Part shown: positions 1-8,094 of the stretch, piece by piece
Layout: every line of letters starts with the position of its first letter
How positions within the stretch are numbered: the first letter of the stretch is position 1
Assembly: GCF_014650455.1 (NCBI RefSeq)
Contig: NZ_BMUZ01000008.1
Span: forward strand, 1 to 64,000
Direction: 5' to 3'
Length of the DNA stretch: 64,000 nt
From: Streptomyces xanthochromogenes
GTDB lineage: Bacteria; Actinomycetota; Actinomycetes; Streptomycetales; Streptomycetaceae
Made by a program: the position numbers and the translations under genes
Notes under the pieces: generated by a model
What the model saw: only the letters and a program-made list of their open reading frames with translations
Databases searched by the model: none
Told to the model about the DNA's origin: nothing

Positions 1-57
1 CGGCCGCACCGCCCGGCACCGGCCGCACCGCCCGGCACCGGCCGCACCGCCCGGCAC
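1..57. repeat. 19-bp tandem repeat, three exact copies
   Basis: Three perfect head-to-tail copies of CGGCCGCACCGCCCGGCAC open the window, directly downstream of the rhodanese gene 3' end. The array may continue to the left of the window. It has no visible coding role. Confidence 0.9.
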
Positions 58-83
58 CGACGGCGGGCGCGCCCCCCGCGCGG

Positions 84-497
84 TTACGCGTCAGGCGACG
101 CAGGCGAAACCGGCAGGCCCGCCGCCCGCCACGCCTGGAAACCGCCGATCAGATCCGTCGCCCGGTACAGCCCCAACTGCCGCAACGACACCGCCGCGAG
201 GGACGACGCATACCCCTCGTTGCAGACCACCACCACCCGCAGACCGTGCCCCGTCGCCTCCGCCGCACGATGACTGCCCCGCGGATCGAGACGCCACTCC
301 AACTCATTGCGCTCCACGACCAGCGCCCCGGGAATCAGCCCGTCCCGCTCCCGCAACGCCGCATACCGGATGTCCACCAACAGCGCCCCGTCGGCCGCCT
401 CGGCGAACGCCTCCCGCGCCGTCACCCGGTCCAGCCCGTCCCTGACCCGCTCCAACAACTCATCGATGCCCACCGGCTCCGAGCCGTCCCCGCTCAC
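84..497 (-). CDS. Rhodanese-like domain protein
   Basis: This encodes a 137-residue single-domain rhodanese-like protein. Family members carry sulfur on an active-site Cys as a persulfide. The motif DIRYAALRERDGLIPGAL (about residues 41-58) is the usual first half of the fold. The catalytic loop is CNEGYASS near residue 92, followed by the typical GGFQAWRAAGLPV ending. The GTG start overlaps the stop codon of the upstream cysteine dioxygenase gene (GTGA), so the two are translationally coupled. The pairing suggests a role in handling sulfur released during cysteine catabolism; that role is inferred, and the acceptor is unknown. Length is normal for a one-domain rhodanese. Confidence 0.85.
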   Translation of the reverse strand: MSGDGSEPVGIDELLERVRDGLDRVTAREAFAEAADGALLVDIRYAALRERDGLIPGALVVERNELEWRLDPRGSHRAAEATGHGLRVVVVCNEGYASSLAAVSLRQLGLYRATDLIGGFQAWRAAGLPVSPASPDA

Positions 498-1105
498 TGC
501 CAGTCCTCCGGACGCTCGACCTGCTCCACCCGCAGCACCGCACCCGTACGGCTGTACCGCCGGATCAGCGGCAGCGGCGGATAGTAGGCATGCACCGAAA
601 CCGCATGCTCGGTCCGGGACTCGTTGCGTACCTCATGCACATGATGCGGCCCGAAAGCCCGGCCCCCGCCCGCCCCCAACTCCCTTGAGCGGTCCACCCC
701 TTCGGCGAGCTCCAGCATCCTCCAGCCCTCGGTGGGCAGCCGCGCCGCGAGCGAATCCTCCCGCAGCGCACCGGCCGCCGTGGCGAACGCCCCATGGGAA
801 CCGCCATGATCGTGCCACCCCGTCCCGGTACCCGGGGGCCAGCCGATCAGCCAGGCCTCACTGCCACCCGGACCATCGAGGCGCACCCACGTCCGCCCCT
901 GATCGTCGAGCGGCAACGAAGCGATCAGAGCGGTGTCCGCGGCGGTACGGCGGGCGAAGTCGAGCAGCTCCGCCGCACTCGGCGCAGAACCAGAACCGGA
1001 GCCGGAACCAGCACCGGGCCCCGCCGTGGCGGAGGAGGCGGGCACGGAAGGGCGGACAGGAGGGCTGACAAGAGGACTGACAGAAGGGCTGACGGAGAGC
1101 GACAC
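494..1105 (-). CDS. Cysteine dioxygenase (cupin)
   Basis: This is a type I cysteine dioxygenase, which oxidises L-cysteine to cysteine sulfinate with O2 on a non-haem iron. The cupin metal site is visible as WHDHGGSHG (two His of the His triad) and a later HHVHEVRN (third His), followed by the conserved HAYYPPLP segment. I prefer the GTG at 1105, which has AGGA about 9 nt upstream; an in-frame GTG at 1159 would add 18 residues. Either way the N-terminus is a low-complexity Ser-Val-Ser-Pro and Gly-Ser stretch of about 40 residues ahead of the domain, so the true start is uncertain. The gene is the first full-length gene of an operon with the rhodanese gene, behind a Cys-containing leader peptide. 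Confidence 0.85.
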   Translation of the reverse strand: MSLSVSPSVSPLVSPPVRPSVPASSATAGPGAGSGSGSGSAPSAAELLDFARRTAADTALIASLPLDDQGRTWVRLDGPGGSEAWLIGWPPGTGTGWHDHGGSHGAFATAAGALREDSLAARLPTEGWRMLELAEGVDRSRELGAGGGRAFGPHHVHEVRNESRTEHAVSVHAYYPPLPLIRRYSRTGAVLRVEQVERPEDWQ

Positions 1106-1195
1106 GAAGGACCGTCCTGAGGAAGTTCGCGAATGCGCGCGTACGGCCGACGGCAACACAAGGGCGCGGCGGCACGGCGCGGAGGGAAAGGCGAA

Positions 1196-1282
1196 TCAGC
1201 AGGACGGACGACACACGCAGCCCGCATAGCGGACGAGGTCCATATGGACCCTCCGCCACAGGCGCACATCGGTGTCGGTCAC
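1196..1282 (-). CDS. Cys-ending leader peptide upstream of cysteine dioxygenase
   Basis: This 28-codon ORF starts at GTG and lies 90 nt upstream of the cysteine dioxygenase start. Its core RRVHMDLVRYAGC matches the RRHVDLxR pattern of the short peptides annotated as putative leader peptides before sulfur genes in Streptomyces. Three of the last seven residues are Cys (CVCRPSC). No Shine-Dalgarno sequence precedes the GTG, but a TTGACC/TCTACT promoter with 17-bp spacing would place the transcript start at or next to it, so it is probably leaderless. By analogy with Cys-rich upstream ORFs that attenuate operons in mycobacteria, it probably senses cysteinyl-tRNA supply. That function is inferred. 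Confidence 0.7.
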   Translation of the reverse strand: MTDTDVRLWRRVHMDLVRYAGCVCRPSC

Positions 1283-1289
1283 GTTTCGG

Positions 1290-1318
1290 AGTAGACCATG
1301 GACGCCTGCGCCGGTCAA
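1290..1318 (-). promoter_or_regulatory. Promoter of the leader peptide-cysteine dioxygenase operon
   Basis: On the minus strand TTGACC (1318-1313) and TCTACT (1295-1290) are separated by exactly 17 bp. The -10 hexamer ends 7 nt before the GTG of the leader peptide. The match to vegetative (HrdB-type) promoters is good at -35 and partial at -10. Confidence 0.55.
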
Positions 1319-1425
1319 TCAGTGTTCGCATGGCGGATGCCCCATGGCGGACACAGCCCACCGACGACCGTTCACCGATGACGGCTCAGCGACAACAGAT
1401 CACCGATGACAACAATCGACAGCTG

Positions 1426-3117
1426 TCACTTGACGTCCGCCGTCCGCTCCGCCTCCTCCACCCCCACCGCGCCGTTCCCGGCCTCCCCGCTCCCGGCCCC
1501 CACACCACCGGCCCCACCGGCACCCCCGGCAGAAGCACCCCCCACACCCCGCCCCGCCCCACCCCGTACCGCATCGGCCGCCGCGAACAGCTCATCGGGC
1601 TGCACCCCGTTGAACGCCGCCACCAGATGACCATCGGGCCGCACCAGCAGCACAGCATGGGCCGGAGCCCCCGGATACGCCTCCGCCACCAGCAGCTCCG
1701 CATCCAGCGGAAGGGCACCCACCGCCGCGTCCAGCGCCGGCATCACCCCCGCCGTCAACCAATGACGCCGATCCCACACACCCGTACCCGGAGCCACGAG
1801 CACCACAAGCAGCCGGCCCCGGCCCAACCGGTCCCGCAGCGGCACCGTCGCACCGTCGGGCGCCATCACCAGCACATCCGCCGCCGGACCACCCCACTGC
1901 GTACCCACCGCGATGTGCGACTCGGCCGGCTCCGGCGCCAGCGGCGAATCCGGGTAAGCCGGCGGAGCACCCAGCGGACCACGCCCCAGATGACCATCCG
2001 TCACCAACGCGTCATGACCCCGCGCCGCCCCCGGAATCCACCCACGCAACCCCGCCCCGCCCCGCAGGACCGGCAACGATTGATCGGCCGCACGCAGCCG
2101 GGCCGCGACCGCCGAACGCCGCTCCGCCTGATAGCTGTCCAACAGCCCCTCCGACACCCCGTGATGCCACGCCCGGGCCAGCTTCCAGGCCAGGTTCTGC
2201 GCATCCCGCAGCCCCTCGTCCAGCGCCTGCGTGCCGAGCGCACCCAGCAGATGCGCGGCGTCCCCCGCCAAAAACGCACGCCGCACCCGCCAGCGCCGCG
2301 CCAGCCGGTGATGCACCGTATGAACACCCGTGTCCAACAGCTCGTACGGCCCGGCCTCACCGCACCAGCCCGCCAACGTGTCCCGGATCCGGCCCACCAA
2401 CGCGTCCGGCGTGACCAGTTCGGCACGCGGCGGAAGCAGCCAGTCCAACCGCCACACACCGTCCCGCAGAGGCCGCGCCGTCACCTCGTCACCACCCGCC
2501 CGCCACGGTGGCAACCGGTGCGACAACGCCTCACCCGGCCACGGCAGTTCCGTACGCAACGCCACAACGGCCTGCCGCTCCACCGCCGTTCGGCCCGTGA
2601 AGCGCACGTCCAGCAACTTGCGGACCGTGGAGCGGGCACCGTCGCAGCCCACCGCGAAACTCCCGCGCCACCACGTCCCGCCCGGCCCCGACGTGTGCGC
2701 GGACACACCCTCCGCGTCCTGCTCCAGCCCATCCAGACGGCTGTGCGGGACGATCCGCACCAGACCCGAGGCGGACACCGCGGCCCGCAACCCACGCGTC
2801 AGCGCATGCTGCGGCACATGCACCGGCGACGGCCCGCCGCCCCCCGGCCCCTCGCCGAACTCGACACGACGCAGCAGCTGACCACGCCGCATCGACCGCC
2901 ACGCAACCCAGCGGGCCCCCTCGTCCCGCACCGCCGCACACCCCAGGCCCGCCACGAACGCCGCGATGTCCGGCCGCAGCACGACCGTACGCACCCCGCG
3001 GGGCTCCTCCTTGCCGGGCCCCTCGTCCAGGACGACGGACGGCACCCCCTGCGCGGCCAGCGACAGAGCGAGCGCCAGTCCCACCGGACCGGCGCCGACG
3101 ACGATCACCGGGTCCAC
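1426..3117 (-). CDS. FAD-dependent aromatic-hydroxylase-type monooxygenase
   Basis: This is a group A flavoprotein monooxygenase of about 563 residues. These enzymes use NAD(P)H and O2 to hydroxylate aromatic or polyketide-type substrates. The N-terminus has the FAD dinucleotide-binding motif VVGAGPVGLALAL, the middle has GCDGARSTVRK (the DG motif), and the second FAD motif is FLAGDAAHLLG followed by GLRDAQNLAWKLA. The C-terminal third resembles the thioredoxin-like domain of phenol hydroxylases and ends in an Ala/Gly-rich tail. I chose GTG at 3117 because GGAG lies 7 nt upstream and the FAD motif follows at once; a start at 3246 would add 43 unrelated residues. The substrate cannot be told from sequence, and the neighbours give no pathway. 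Confidence 0.85.
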   Translation of the reverse strand: MDPVIVVGAGPVGLALALSLAAQGVPSVVLDEGPGKEEPRGVRTVVLRPDIAAFVAGLGCAAVRDEGARWVAWRSMRRGQLLRRVEFGEGPGGGGPSPVHVPQHALTRGLRAAVSASGLVRIVPHSRLDGLEQDAEGVSAHTSGPGGTWWRGSFAVGCDGARSTVRKLLDVRFTGRTAVERQAVVALRTELPWPGEALSHRLPPWRAGGDEVTARPLRDGVWRLDWLLPPRAELVTPDALVGRIRDTLAGWCGEAGPYELLDTGVHTVHHRLARRWRVRRAFLAGDAAHLLGALGTQALDEGLRDAQNLAWKLARAWHHGVSEGLLDSYQAERRSAVAARLRAADQSLPVLRGGAGLRGWIPGAARGHDALVTDGHLGRGPLGAPPAYPDSPLAPEPAESHIAVGTQWGGPAADVLVMAPDGATVPLRDRLGRGRLLVVLVAPGTGVWDRRHWLTAGVMPALDAAVGALPLDAELLVAEAYPGAPAHAVLLVRPDGHLVAAFNGVQPDELFAAADAVRGGAGRGVGGASAGGAGGAGGVGAGSGEAGNGAVGVEEAERTADVK

Positions 3118-3260
3118 GGCGTGGCTCCAAAGACGCGTCGGGACGGCTTGCAGGTGGCGCGGGGAACCCGGTGCACGATCACAGAACGTATGCAACCCAC
3201 TGCGCGTGCTTGCGTCAAGTGACGGAGGCAGCGACGCGAACGCCACTGCCTCATATGCCG

Positions 3261-4172
3261 TCAGTTCGTGGCGGCAGGCGCCACATCCGGCCCATCGGCC
3301 CCGTCGGAGGCCGGCGCCGAACCCGGCCCGTCACCGGAGACCGGAGCGGCGGCCGACACCGCGATACCGGTCTTCGCCCGACGCCCCCGCTTCTCGATCC
3401 ACGTGGCCAGAGCCGACAGCAGCAGACACATCGCCACATAGATCGTGCCGATCACCACGATCGTCGACACATACGGGTACTGGCCGTTGACCTGCGTATT
3501 GCTCGCGATCAGACGCGCCGTCTGCAACAACTCCGGATACAGGATGATGAAACCGAGCGACGTGTCCTTCAGCGTCACCACCAACTGGCTGATGATCGTC
3601 GGCAACATCGCACGCACGGCCTGCGGCATCAGCACACTGACCATGACCTGCGTCTTGCTCATCCCCAGCGCGTACGCCGCCTCACGCTGCCCCCTGGGCA
3701 CCGCGTTCACCCCCGCGCGCAGCACCTCCGCCTGCACACAGCCGTTGTAGATCGACAGGCCCAGCGCCAGCGCCCACATCGAATAGTCGGCGAGGAAACC
3801 GATCCACACCGCGTAGATCGTGATGAGCAACGGGATCGAACGGAACAGCTCGATGAACGCCGTCGCCACCCACCGCACCGGCTTGTGGTCCGAAAGCCGG
3901 CCCACCACCAGCACCACACCCAGCACCAGCGAACCCACCGCCGCCAGACCGAACGCCTTCAGCGTGGCGAGCACCGCCTCGGCGATGTTCTGCCGAATCC
4001 CCGCGTAGTTGAAGATGTCCCACATCGCGTAGTCGAGATCGCCCTTGGCCGACAGCCGCACCACGGCCACCACGACCAGAGCGAGCAGGGCGAGCGAACC
4101 CACCACCGCATAGATCCGGTTGCGGACGACGGCCTTCGGGCCGGGGGCGTCGTACAGAACGCTGGCACTCAT
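3261..4172 (-). CDS. gluD: Glutamate ABC transporter permease GluD
   Basis: This is a polar-amino-acid ABC permease of about 303 residues with five or more hydrophobic segments. The permease loop GQREAAYALGMSKTQVMVSVLMPQAV matches the EAA motif that contacts the ATPase. It pairs with GluC to form the membrane channel for glutamate uptake. ATG at 4172 is preferred: it overlaps the gluC stop (ATGA) and has GGAGG 7 nt upstream. A start at 4256 would run inside gluC. The C-terminus has a Pro/Ala-rich cytoplasmic tail of about 40 residues. It is the last gene of the gluABCD order on the minus strand. Confidence 0.92.
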   Translation of the reverse strand: MSASVLYDAPGPKAVVRNRIYAVVGSLALLALVVVAVVRLSAKGDLDYAMWDIFNYAGIRQNIAEAVLATLKAFGLAAVGSLVLGVVLVVGRLSDHKPVRWVATAFIELFRSIPLLITIYAVWIGFLADYSMWALALGLSIYNGCVQAEVLRAGVNAVPRGQREAAYALGMSKTQVMVSVLMPQAVRAMLPTIISQLVVTLKDTSLGFIILYPELLQTARLIASNTQVNGQYPYVSTIVVIGTIYVAMCLLLSALATWIEKRGRRAKTGIAVSAAAPVSGDGPGSAPASDGADGPDVAPAATN

Positions 4173-4816
4173 CGGGCGACCTCCATGCGGCGCTCCAGAA
4201 GACGGAAGAGACCGCTCATCGCGAAGGTGACGATCAGATAGCCCAGAGCCACCCACAGGAAGACCGGCACGATGTCGTAGCCGTCCTCACTCATCAGCTT
4301 CTGCCAGCCGAACAGCTCGGCCACACTGAACGCACCCGCGATCGCCGAGTTCTTCGTCAGCGCGATGAAGATCGAACTCAGCGGCGGGATGACCGTCCGG
4401 GTGGCCTGCGGCAGCACGATCAGGCTCAAGGTCTGCGTGAAGCTCATCCCGATCGAACGAGCCGCCTCCGCCTGCCCCAGCGGCACCGTACTGATGCCGG
4501 ACCGCACCGCCTCGCACACGAACGACGCCGTGTAGAAACCGAGCGCCAGCGAACCCAGCAGGAACGGGCTCATACCGGGGAAGAAGATCTCCGGCACGAC
4601 GAAGAAGAAGACCAGGAAGAGCAGCGTCAGCGGCGTGTTGCGCAGCAGCGTCACCCAGGCCGTGCCGAAGAACCGCAGCGGCGGCACGGGCGACACCCGG
4701 AAACCGGCGAGCAGCAGTCCAAGGACCAGGGCGATGACCGAGCTGACGGCGGTGATCTCCACGGTGCCTATGAAGCCGTCGCGGAACTCCGCGAAATGGT
4801 CGAGCAGTACGTTCAT
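4169..4816 (-). CDS. gluC: Glutamate ABC transporter permease GluC
   Basis: This is a second amino-acid permease of about 215 residues, beginning MNVLLDHFAEFRDGFIGTVE. It has the His/Glu/Arg-type permease loop GQAEAARSIGMSFTQTLSLI and conserved LRNTPL near the middle. Together with GluD it forms a heterodimeric channel. ATG at 4816 gives the normal N-terminus for the family; the open frame extends to 4906, but that extension is an Ala/Pro/Val-rich translation of the repeat region and is unlikely to be made. A gap of about 200 nt with a 9-bp repeat array separates it from gluB, which is unusual for genes in one operon. Confidence 0.92.
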   Translation of the reverse strand: MNVLLDHFAEFRDGFIGTVEITAVSSVIALVLGLLLAGFRVSPVPPLRFFGTAWVTLLRNTPLTLLFLVFFFVVPEIFFPGMSPFLLGSLALGFYTASFVCEAVRSGISTVPLGQAEAARSIGMSFTQTLSLIVLPQATRTVIPPLSSIFIALTKNSAIAGAFSVAELFGWQKLMSEDGYDIVPVFLWVALGYLIVTFAMSGLFRLLERRMEVAR

Positions 4817-4860
4817 GGGGTCTCCGCGTCGGCGGGCAGCGGCTGGGGCATCGGTCGGGA

Positions 4861-4932
4861 CAACGGGTGCAACGGGTGCACCAGGTACAGCGGCTGCACC
4901 GCACACAACGGGTGCAGCGGGTGCAGCGGATG
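4861..4932. repeat. 9-bp degenerate minisatellite between gluB and gluC
   Basis: Eight consecutive 9-bp units can be drawn with the rough consensus CA(A/G)CGGGTG. Two exact CAACGGGTG units open the array and a third lies in its centre. The period is a multiple of three, so frames stay open across it, but there is no sign of a gene. It sits inside the presumed gluABCD transcript. Confidence 0.7.
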
Positions 4933-5016
4933 GGGCAACGGGCGAGACCTCACGGCCTCGCGAAGAACAGGGCCCGGCGCCCCGTACCGCGTACGGGACG
5001 CCGCGACCCGCGTCGA

Positions 5017-5937
5017 TCAGTAACGGGCGACGGCCGGCGGAGCCTGGTACGCCGAACCGGACAGGCCGAGCGTGGCGTCGTAGATCTTCTTGTACGTGCC
5101 GTCCTGCTCGTGCTTCTCCAGCGCGCTGTCGATGAAGTCACGCAGCGCCTTGTCGTCCTTGTTCATGCCGATGCCGTACGGCTCCTCGGTGAACGGCTTG
5201 CCGACGACCCGCAGCTTCTCCTTGTTCTTGGCGGCGTAGCCCTTGAGGATCGCGTCGTCCGTAGTGACCGCGTCGACCTGCTTGGACAGGAGCTGCTGCA
5301 CACAGTCCGAGTACTTCGACAGCTCGACGACGGAAGCGCCGTACTCGGGCTTCTTGATCTCCTGGAGCGGCGTGGAGCCAACGATCGAGCAGACCTTCTT
5401 GCCCTTCACCGCGTCCTTGCCGGTGATCGAGGTGTCGTCCTTGCGCACCAGGAGGTCGGCGCCCGCCTTGTAGTACGGCCCGGCGAAGCCCACCTGCTGC
5501 TTGCGCTTGTCGTTGATCGTGTACGTGCCGACGTAGTAGTCGACCTGGCCCTTGGAGATCGCCGTCTCACGCACACCGGAGTCGACGGTCTTCCACTCGA
5601 TCTGGTCGGCCTTGAAACCCAGATCGGCGGCGATCATCTTGGCGATCTCGACGTCGAAGCCGGAACGCTCCTTGGTCGACTGGTCCTCGAAACCGAGGTA
5701 GGGCTGGTCGGCCTTGGAGCCGATGACCAGCTTGCCGCGCGCCTTGGCCGCCTTGAGGGTCGGCGAGTCGAGCGTGACGCCGGAGGCGACGGTGTACGTG
5801 GGCAGCTGCGGCGCGCCGCTGGAACCCGGCTGGGCGGCCTGCTTGTCACCGGCGGAGCCTGACTTGCCGCCACAGGCGGTCGCGGTCAGGGCGAACACGG
5901 CGATCGCCGCGACGGCGGCGGACTTGCGGAGCATCAT
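5017..5937 (-). CDS. gluB: Glutamate-binding lipoprotein GluB
   Basis: This is an extracellular solute-binding protein family 3 lipoprotein of about 306 residues. The signal peptide ends in the lipobox LTATAC, so the mature protein is anchored by its lipidated Cys. The binding domain shows GKLVIGSKADQPYLGF, then SGFDVEIAKMIAADLGF and VDYYVGTYTINDKRKQQVGFA, as in glutamate/aspartate binders. It captures glutamate outside the cell for GluCD. Three ATGs are close together; AAGGAA is best spaced for the ATG at 5937 (an earlier ATG lies at 5946). It is followed by gluC and preceded by gluA on the same strand. Confidence 0.93.
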   Translation of the reverse strand: MMLRKSAAVAAIAVFALTATACGGKSGSAGDKQAAQPGSSGAPQLPTYTVASGVTLDSPTLKAAKARGKLVIGSKADQPYLGFEDQSTKERSGFDVEIAKMIAADLGFKADQIEWKTVDSGVRETAISKGQVDYYVGTYTINDKRKQQVGFAGPYYKAGADLLVRKDDTSITGKDAVKGKKVCSIVGSTPLQEIKKPEYGASVVELSKYSDCVQQLLSKQVDAVTTDDAILKGYAAKNKEKLRVVGKPFTEEPYGIGMNKDDKALRDFIDSALEKHEQDGTYKKIYDATLGLSGSAYQAPPAVARY

Positions 5938-6297
5938 GGCGAACATTCCTTGTGTCGTTGGTCGGTGGTCGTCATCGGTCGGCGACGGCCGTTCTGCTAC
6001 TGCCCGGTGTCACGAACTGCCCGGTACCAAGGGCCAGTTGACCTTGGATCTCGGTCATCTGTCAGCTGTTGTCCGACAGTCGCCGTGGCCCGACGGCCAT
6101 CGGGCCACGGCCCCGGCCGTCGTCACCGGGCAGCCGGGCCGTATCGGGCGGCCGGTCCGGCCGGCCGGACCTCGGCGGTCGTCGACAGCGGTCGGCCGGT
6201 CAGCGGTCGGCCGGTCCGGGGCGATCGTCGGCAGCCGTCAGATAGCAGTCGTCAGCCGTCAGATGGCAGATGGCAGATGTCGTCAAGCGTCAAGTCG
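5938..6297. other. gluA-gluB intergenic region, repeat-rich
   Basis: This stretch of about 360 nt holds no convincing gene. Its gluA-proximal half (about 6135-6297) is built of overlapping short repeats: GGTCGGCCGGTC occurs twice, and then come several copies of GTCAG, GGCAGATG and CGTCAAG. A gap this long inside gluABCD suggests either a second promoter for gluB or a processing region; neither is resolved. Confidence 0.6.
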
Positions 6298-7083
6298 TCA
6301 GTGGTGCAGGATCTTCGACAGGAAGTCCTTGGCCCGGTCGCTGCGCGGGTTGCTGAAGAACTGGTCGGGCGTGGCCTCCTCGACGATCTTGCCGTCGGCC
6401 ATGAAGACGACCCGGTTGGCCGCGGAGCGGGCGAAGCCCATCTCGTGCGTGACCACGACCATCGTCATCCCGTCCCGCGCCAGCTGCTGCATGACCTCGA
6501 GGACCTCGTTGATCATCTCAGGGTCCAGCGCCGAGGTGGGCTCGTCGAAGAGCATCACCTTCGGGTCCATCGCCAACGCCCGCGCGATCGCGACACGTTG
6601 CTGCTGACCGCCCGAGAGCTGCGCCGGGTACTTGTCGGCCTGCGTCCCCACACCGACCCGGTCGAGCAGGGTCCGCGCCTTCTGCTCGGCGGACTGCTTG
6701 TCCGCCTTGCGGACCTTCACCTGGCCCAGCATGACGTTCTCGAGGACCGTCTTGTGCGCGAACAGGTTGAACGACTGGAAGACCATGCCGACATCGGCCC
6801 GCAGCCGCGCCAGCTCCCGGCCCTCCTGGGGCAGCGGCCTGCCGTCGATCGAGATCGCCCCGGAATCGATCGTCTCCAGGCGGTTGATGGTGCGGCACAG
6901 CGTGGACTTCCCGGACCCCGAGGGCCCGATGACGACGACGACCTCGCCACGGGCGATGGTCAGGTCGATGTCCTGGAGCACATGCAGCGCGCCGAAGTGC
7001 TTGTTGACGTTGTTCAGCACGACCAGGTCACCCGACGCCGGTATGGCGTCCTCGGTCCCCTTGGCCACTGATACTCCGCTCAT
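6298..7083 (-). CDS. gluA: Glutamate ABC transporter ATPase GluA
   Basis: This is the ATP-binding subunit of a polar-amino-acid importer, about 261 residues. Walker A is GPSGSGKST, the signature is LSGGQQQRVAIARAL, and Walker B is VMLFDEPTSALDP, followed by VVVTHEMGFA (H-loop). All catalytic residues are intact. ATG at 7083 is chosen, with GGAG about 11 nt upstream; a GTG at 7104 lacks a ribosome-binding site. It energises GluCD and is the first gene of the minus-strand cluster. It diverges from the gluRK sensor genes, which are known in S. coelicolor to control glutamate uptake. Confidence 0.95.
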   Translation of the reverse strand: MSGVSVAKGTEDAIPASGDLVVLNNVNKHFGALHVLQDIDLTIARGEVVVVIGPSGSGKSTLCRTINRLETIDSGAISIDGRPLPQEGRELARLRADVGMVFQSFNLFAHKTVLENVMLGQVKVRKADKQSAEQKARTLLDRVGVGTQADKYPAQLSGGQQQRVAIARALAMDPKVMLFDEPTSALDPEMINEVLEVMQQLARDGMTMVVVTHEMGFARSAANRVVFMADGKIVEEATPDQFFSNPRSDRAKDFLSKILHH

Positions 7084-7377
7084 CGGCTTCTTGCTCCGTC
7101 CCACTCGGTTGGGGAGGACCGTAGTGGTGAGTTGTGACCAGCGTCATTACATCTGAGCGGAACTTGAGCATAACGATCCGGTAGCGCCGCAGCACTCTGG
7201 GTGAACGGGCACCCCGGCGGAATACCGGCTCCGTAACGGATGATGCGAAGGGGCGGGCGCCCCCTTGACCGAAGTGGCGACCATGGGCATGGATTCGGGG
7301 GTACGTGCCGTGATGCGGCCGATGAACACTTCGTGCGCGGGCCCCGAGCGGCCTCGACGCAGCCAGGGAGGGGGGCC
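7084..7377. promoter_or_regulatory. Divergent gluA / gluR control region
   Basis: About 290 nt separate the divergent starts of gluA and gluR. The AT-richer core (about 7125-7250) is the likely place of both promoters and of GluR binding. Related segments such as GCGGAACTTG and GCGGAATACC recur about 50 nt apart. I could not define an operator with confidence. Confidence 0.5.
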
Positions 7378-8079
7378 ATGAGACTGCTGCTCGTCGAGGA
7401 CGACGACCACGTCGCCGCCGCCCTGTCTGCCGTCCTCGCCAAGCACGGCTTCGAGGTGAAGCACGCCCGCAACGGAGAAGAGGCGCTGCAGGCGCTCCTT
7501 CCCGACGAGCGCTGCACCAGACCGCCCTTCGGCGTGGTCCTGCTCGACCTCGGACTGCCCGACCAGGACGGCTACGAGGTCTGCGGCAAGATCCGCAAGC
7601 GCAGCTCCATCCCCGTGATCATGGTGACCGCGCGCGCCGACGTCCGCTCCCGCATCCACGGCCTGAACCTCGGCGCCGACGACTACGTCGTCAAGCCCTA
7701 CGACACCGGCGAACTCATCGCCCGTATCCACGCCGTCATCCGGCGCCCCCCGCCCGGCGCGCGGCCCGAGTCCGACGACACCGAACTGCGCTTCGGCCGC
7801 GTACAGATCGAGCTGCCCACCCGCCGCGTCAGCGTCGACGGCGAAGGCGTCCAGCTGACCCGCAAGGAGTTCGACCTGCTCGCCCTCCTGGCCCAGCGCC
7901 CCGGCGTCGTCTTCCGCCGGGAACAGATCATCAGCGAGGTCTGGCGCACCAGTTGGGAAGGCACCGGCCGCACCCTCGAAGTGCACGTCGCATCGCTGCG
8001 CTCCAAACTGCGCATGCCCGCACTGATCGAGACCGTGCGCGGCGTCGGCTACCGGCTCGTCGCGCCGGCCGCCCTCTGA
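7378..8079 (+). CDS. gluR: OmpR-family response regulator (GluR-like)
   Basis: This is a 233-residue response regulator. The receiver domain (about 1-120) shows the acidic pocket EDDD, the phospho-acceptor in VVLLDLGLPDQDGYE, and the switch residues in VTARAD and VVKPYD. A winged-helix DNA-binding domain follows (about 140-230) with LTRKEFDLLALL and the ending RGVGYRL. ATG at 7378 has the strong site GGGAGGGGGGCC; frames opening earlier (7240) lack one. It lies 15 nt ahead of its kinase and diverges from gluA, the arrangement described for GluR-GluK of S. coelicolor, which controls gluABCD in response to glutamate. The name rests on that synteny. Confidence 0.9.
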   Translation: MRLLLVEDDDHVAAALSAVLAKHGFEVKHARNGEEALQALLPDERCTRPPFGVVLLDLGLPDQDGYEVCGKIRKRSSIPVIMVTARADVRSRIHGLNLGADDYVVKPYDTGELIARIHAVIRRPPPGARPESDDTELRFGRVQIELPTRRVSVDGEGVQLTRKEFDLLALLAQRPGVVFRREQIISEVWRTSWEGTGRTLEVHVASLRSKLRMPALIETVRGVGYRLVAPAAL

Positions 8080-8094
8080 GGCCCGAGAAGCCCG

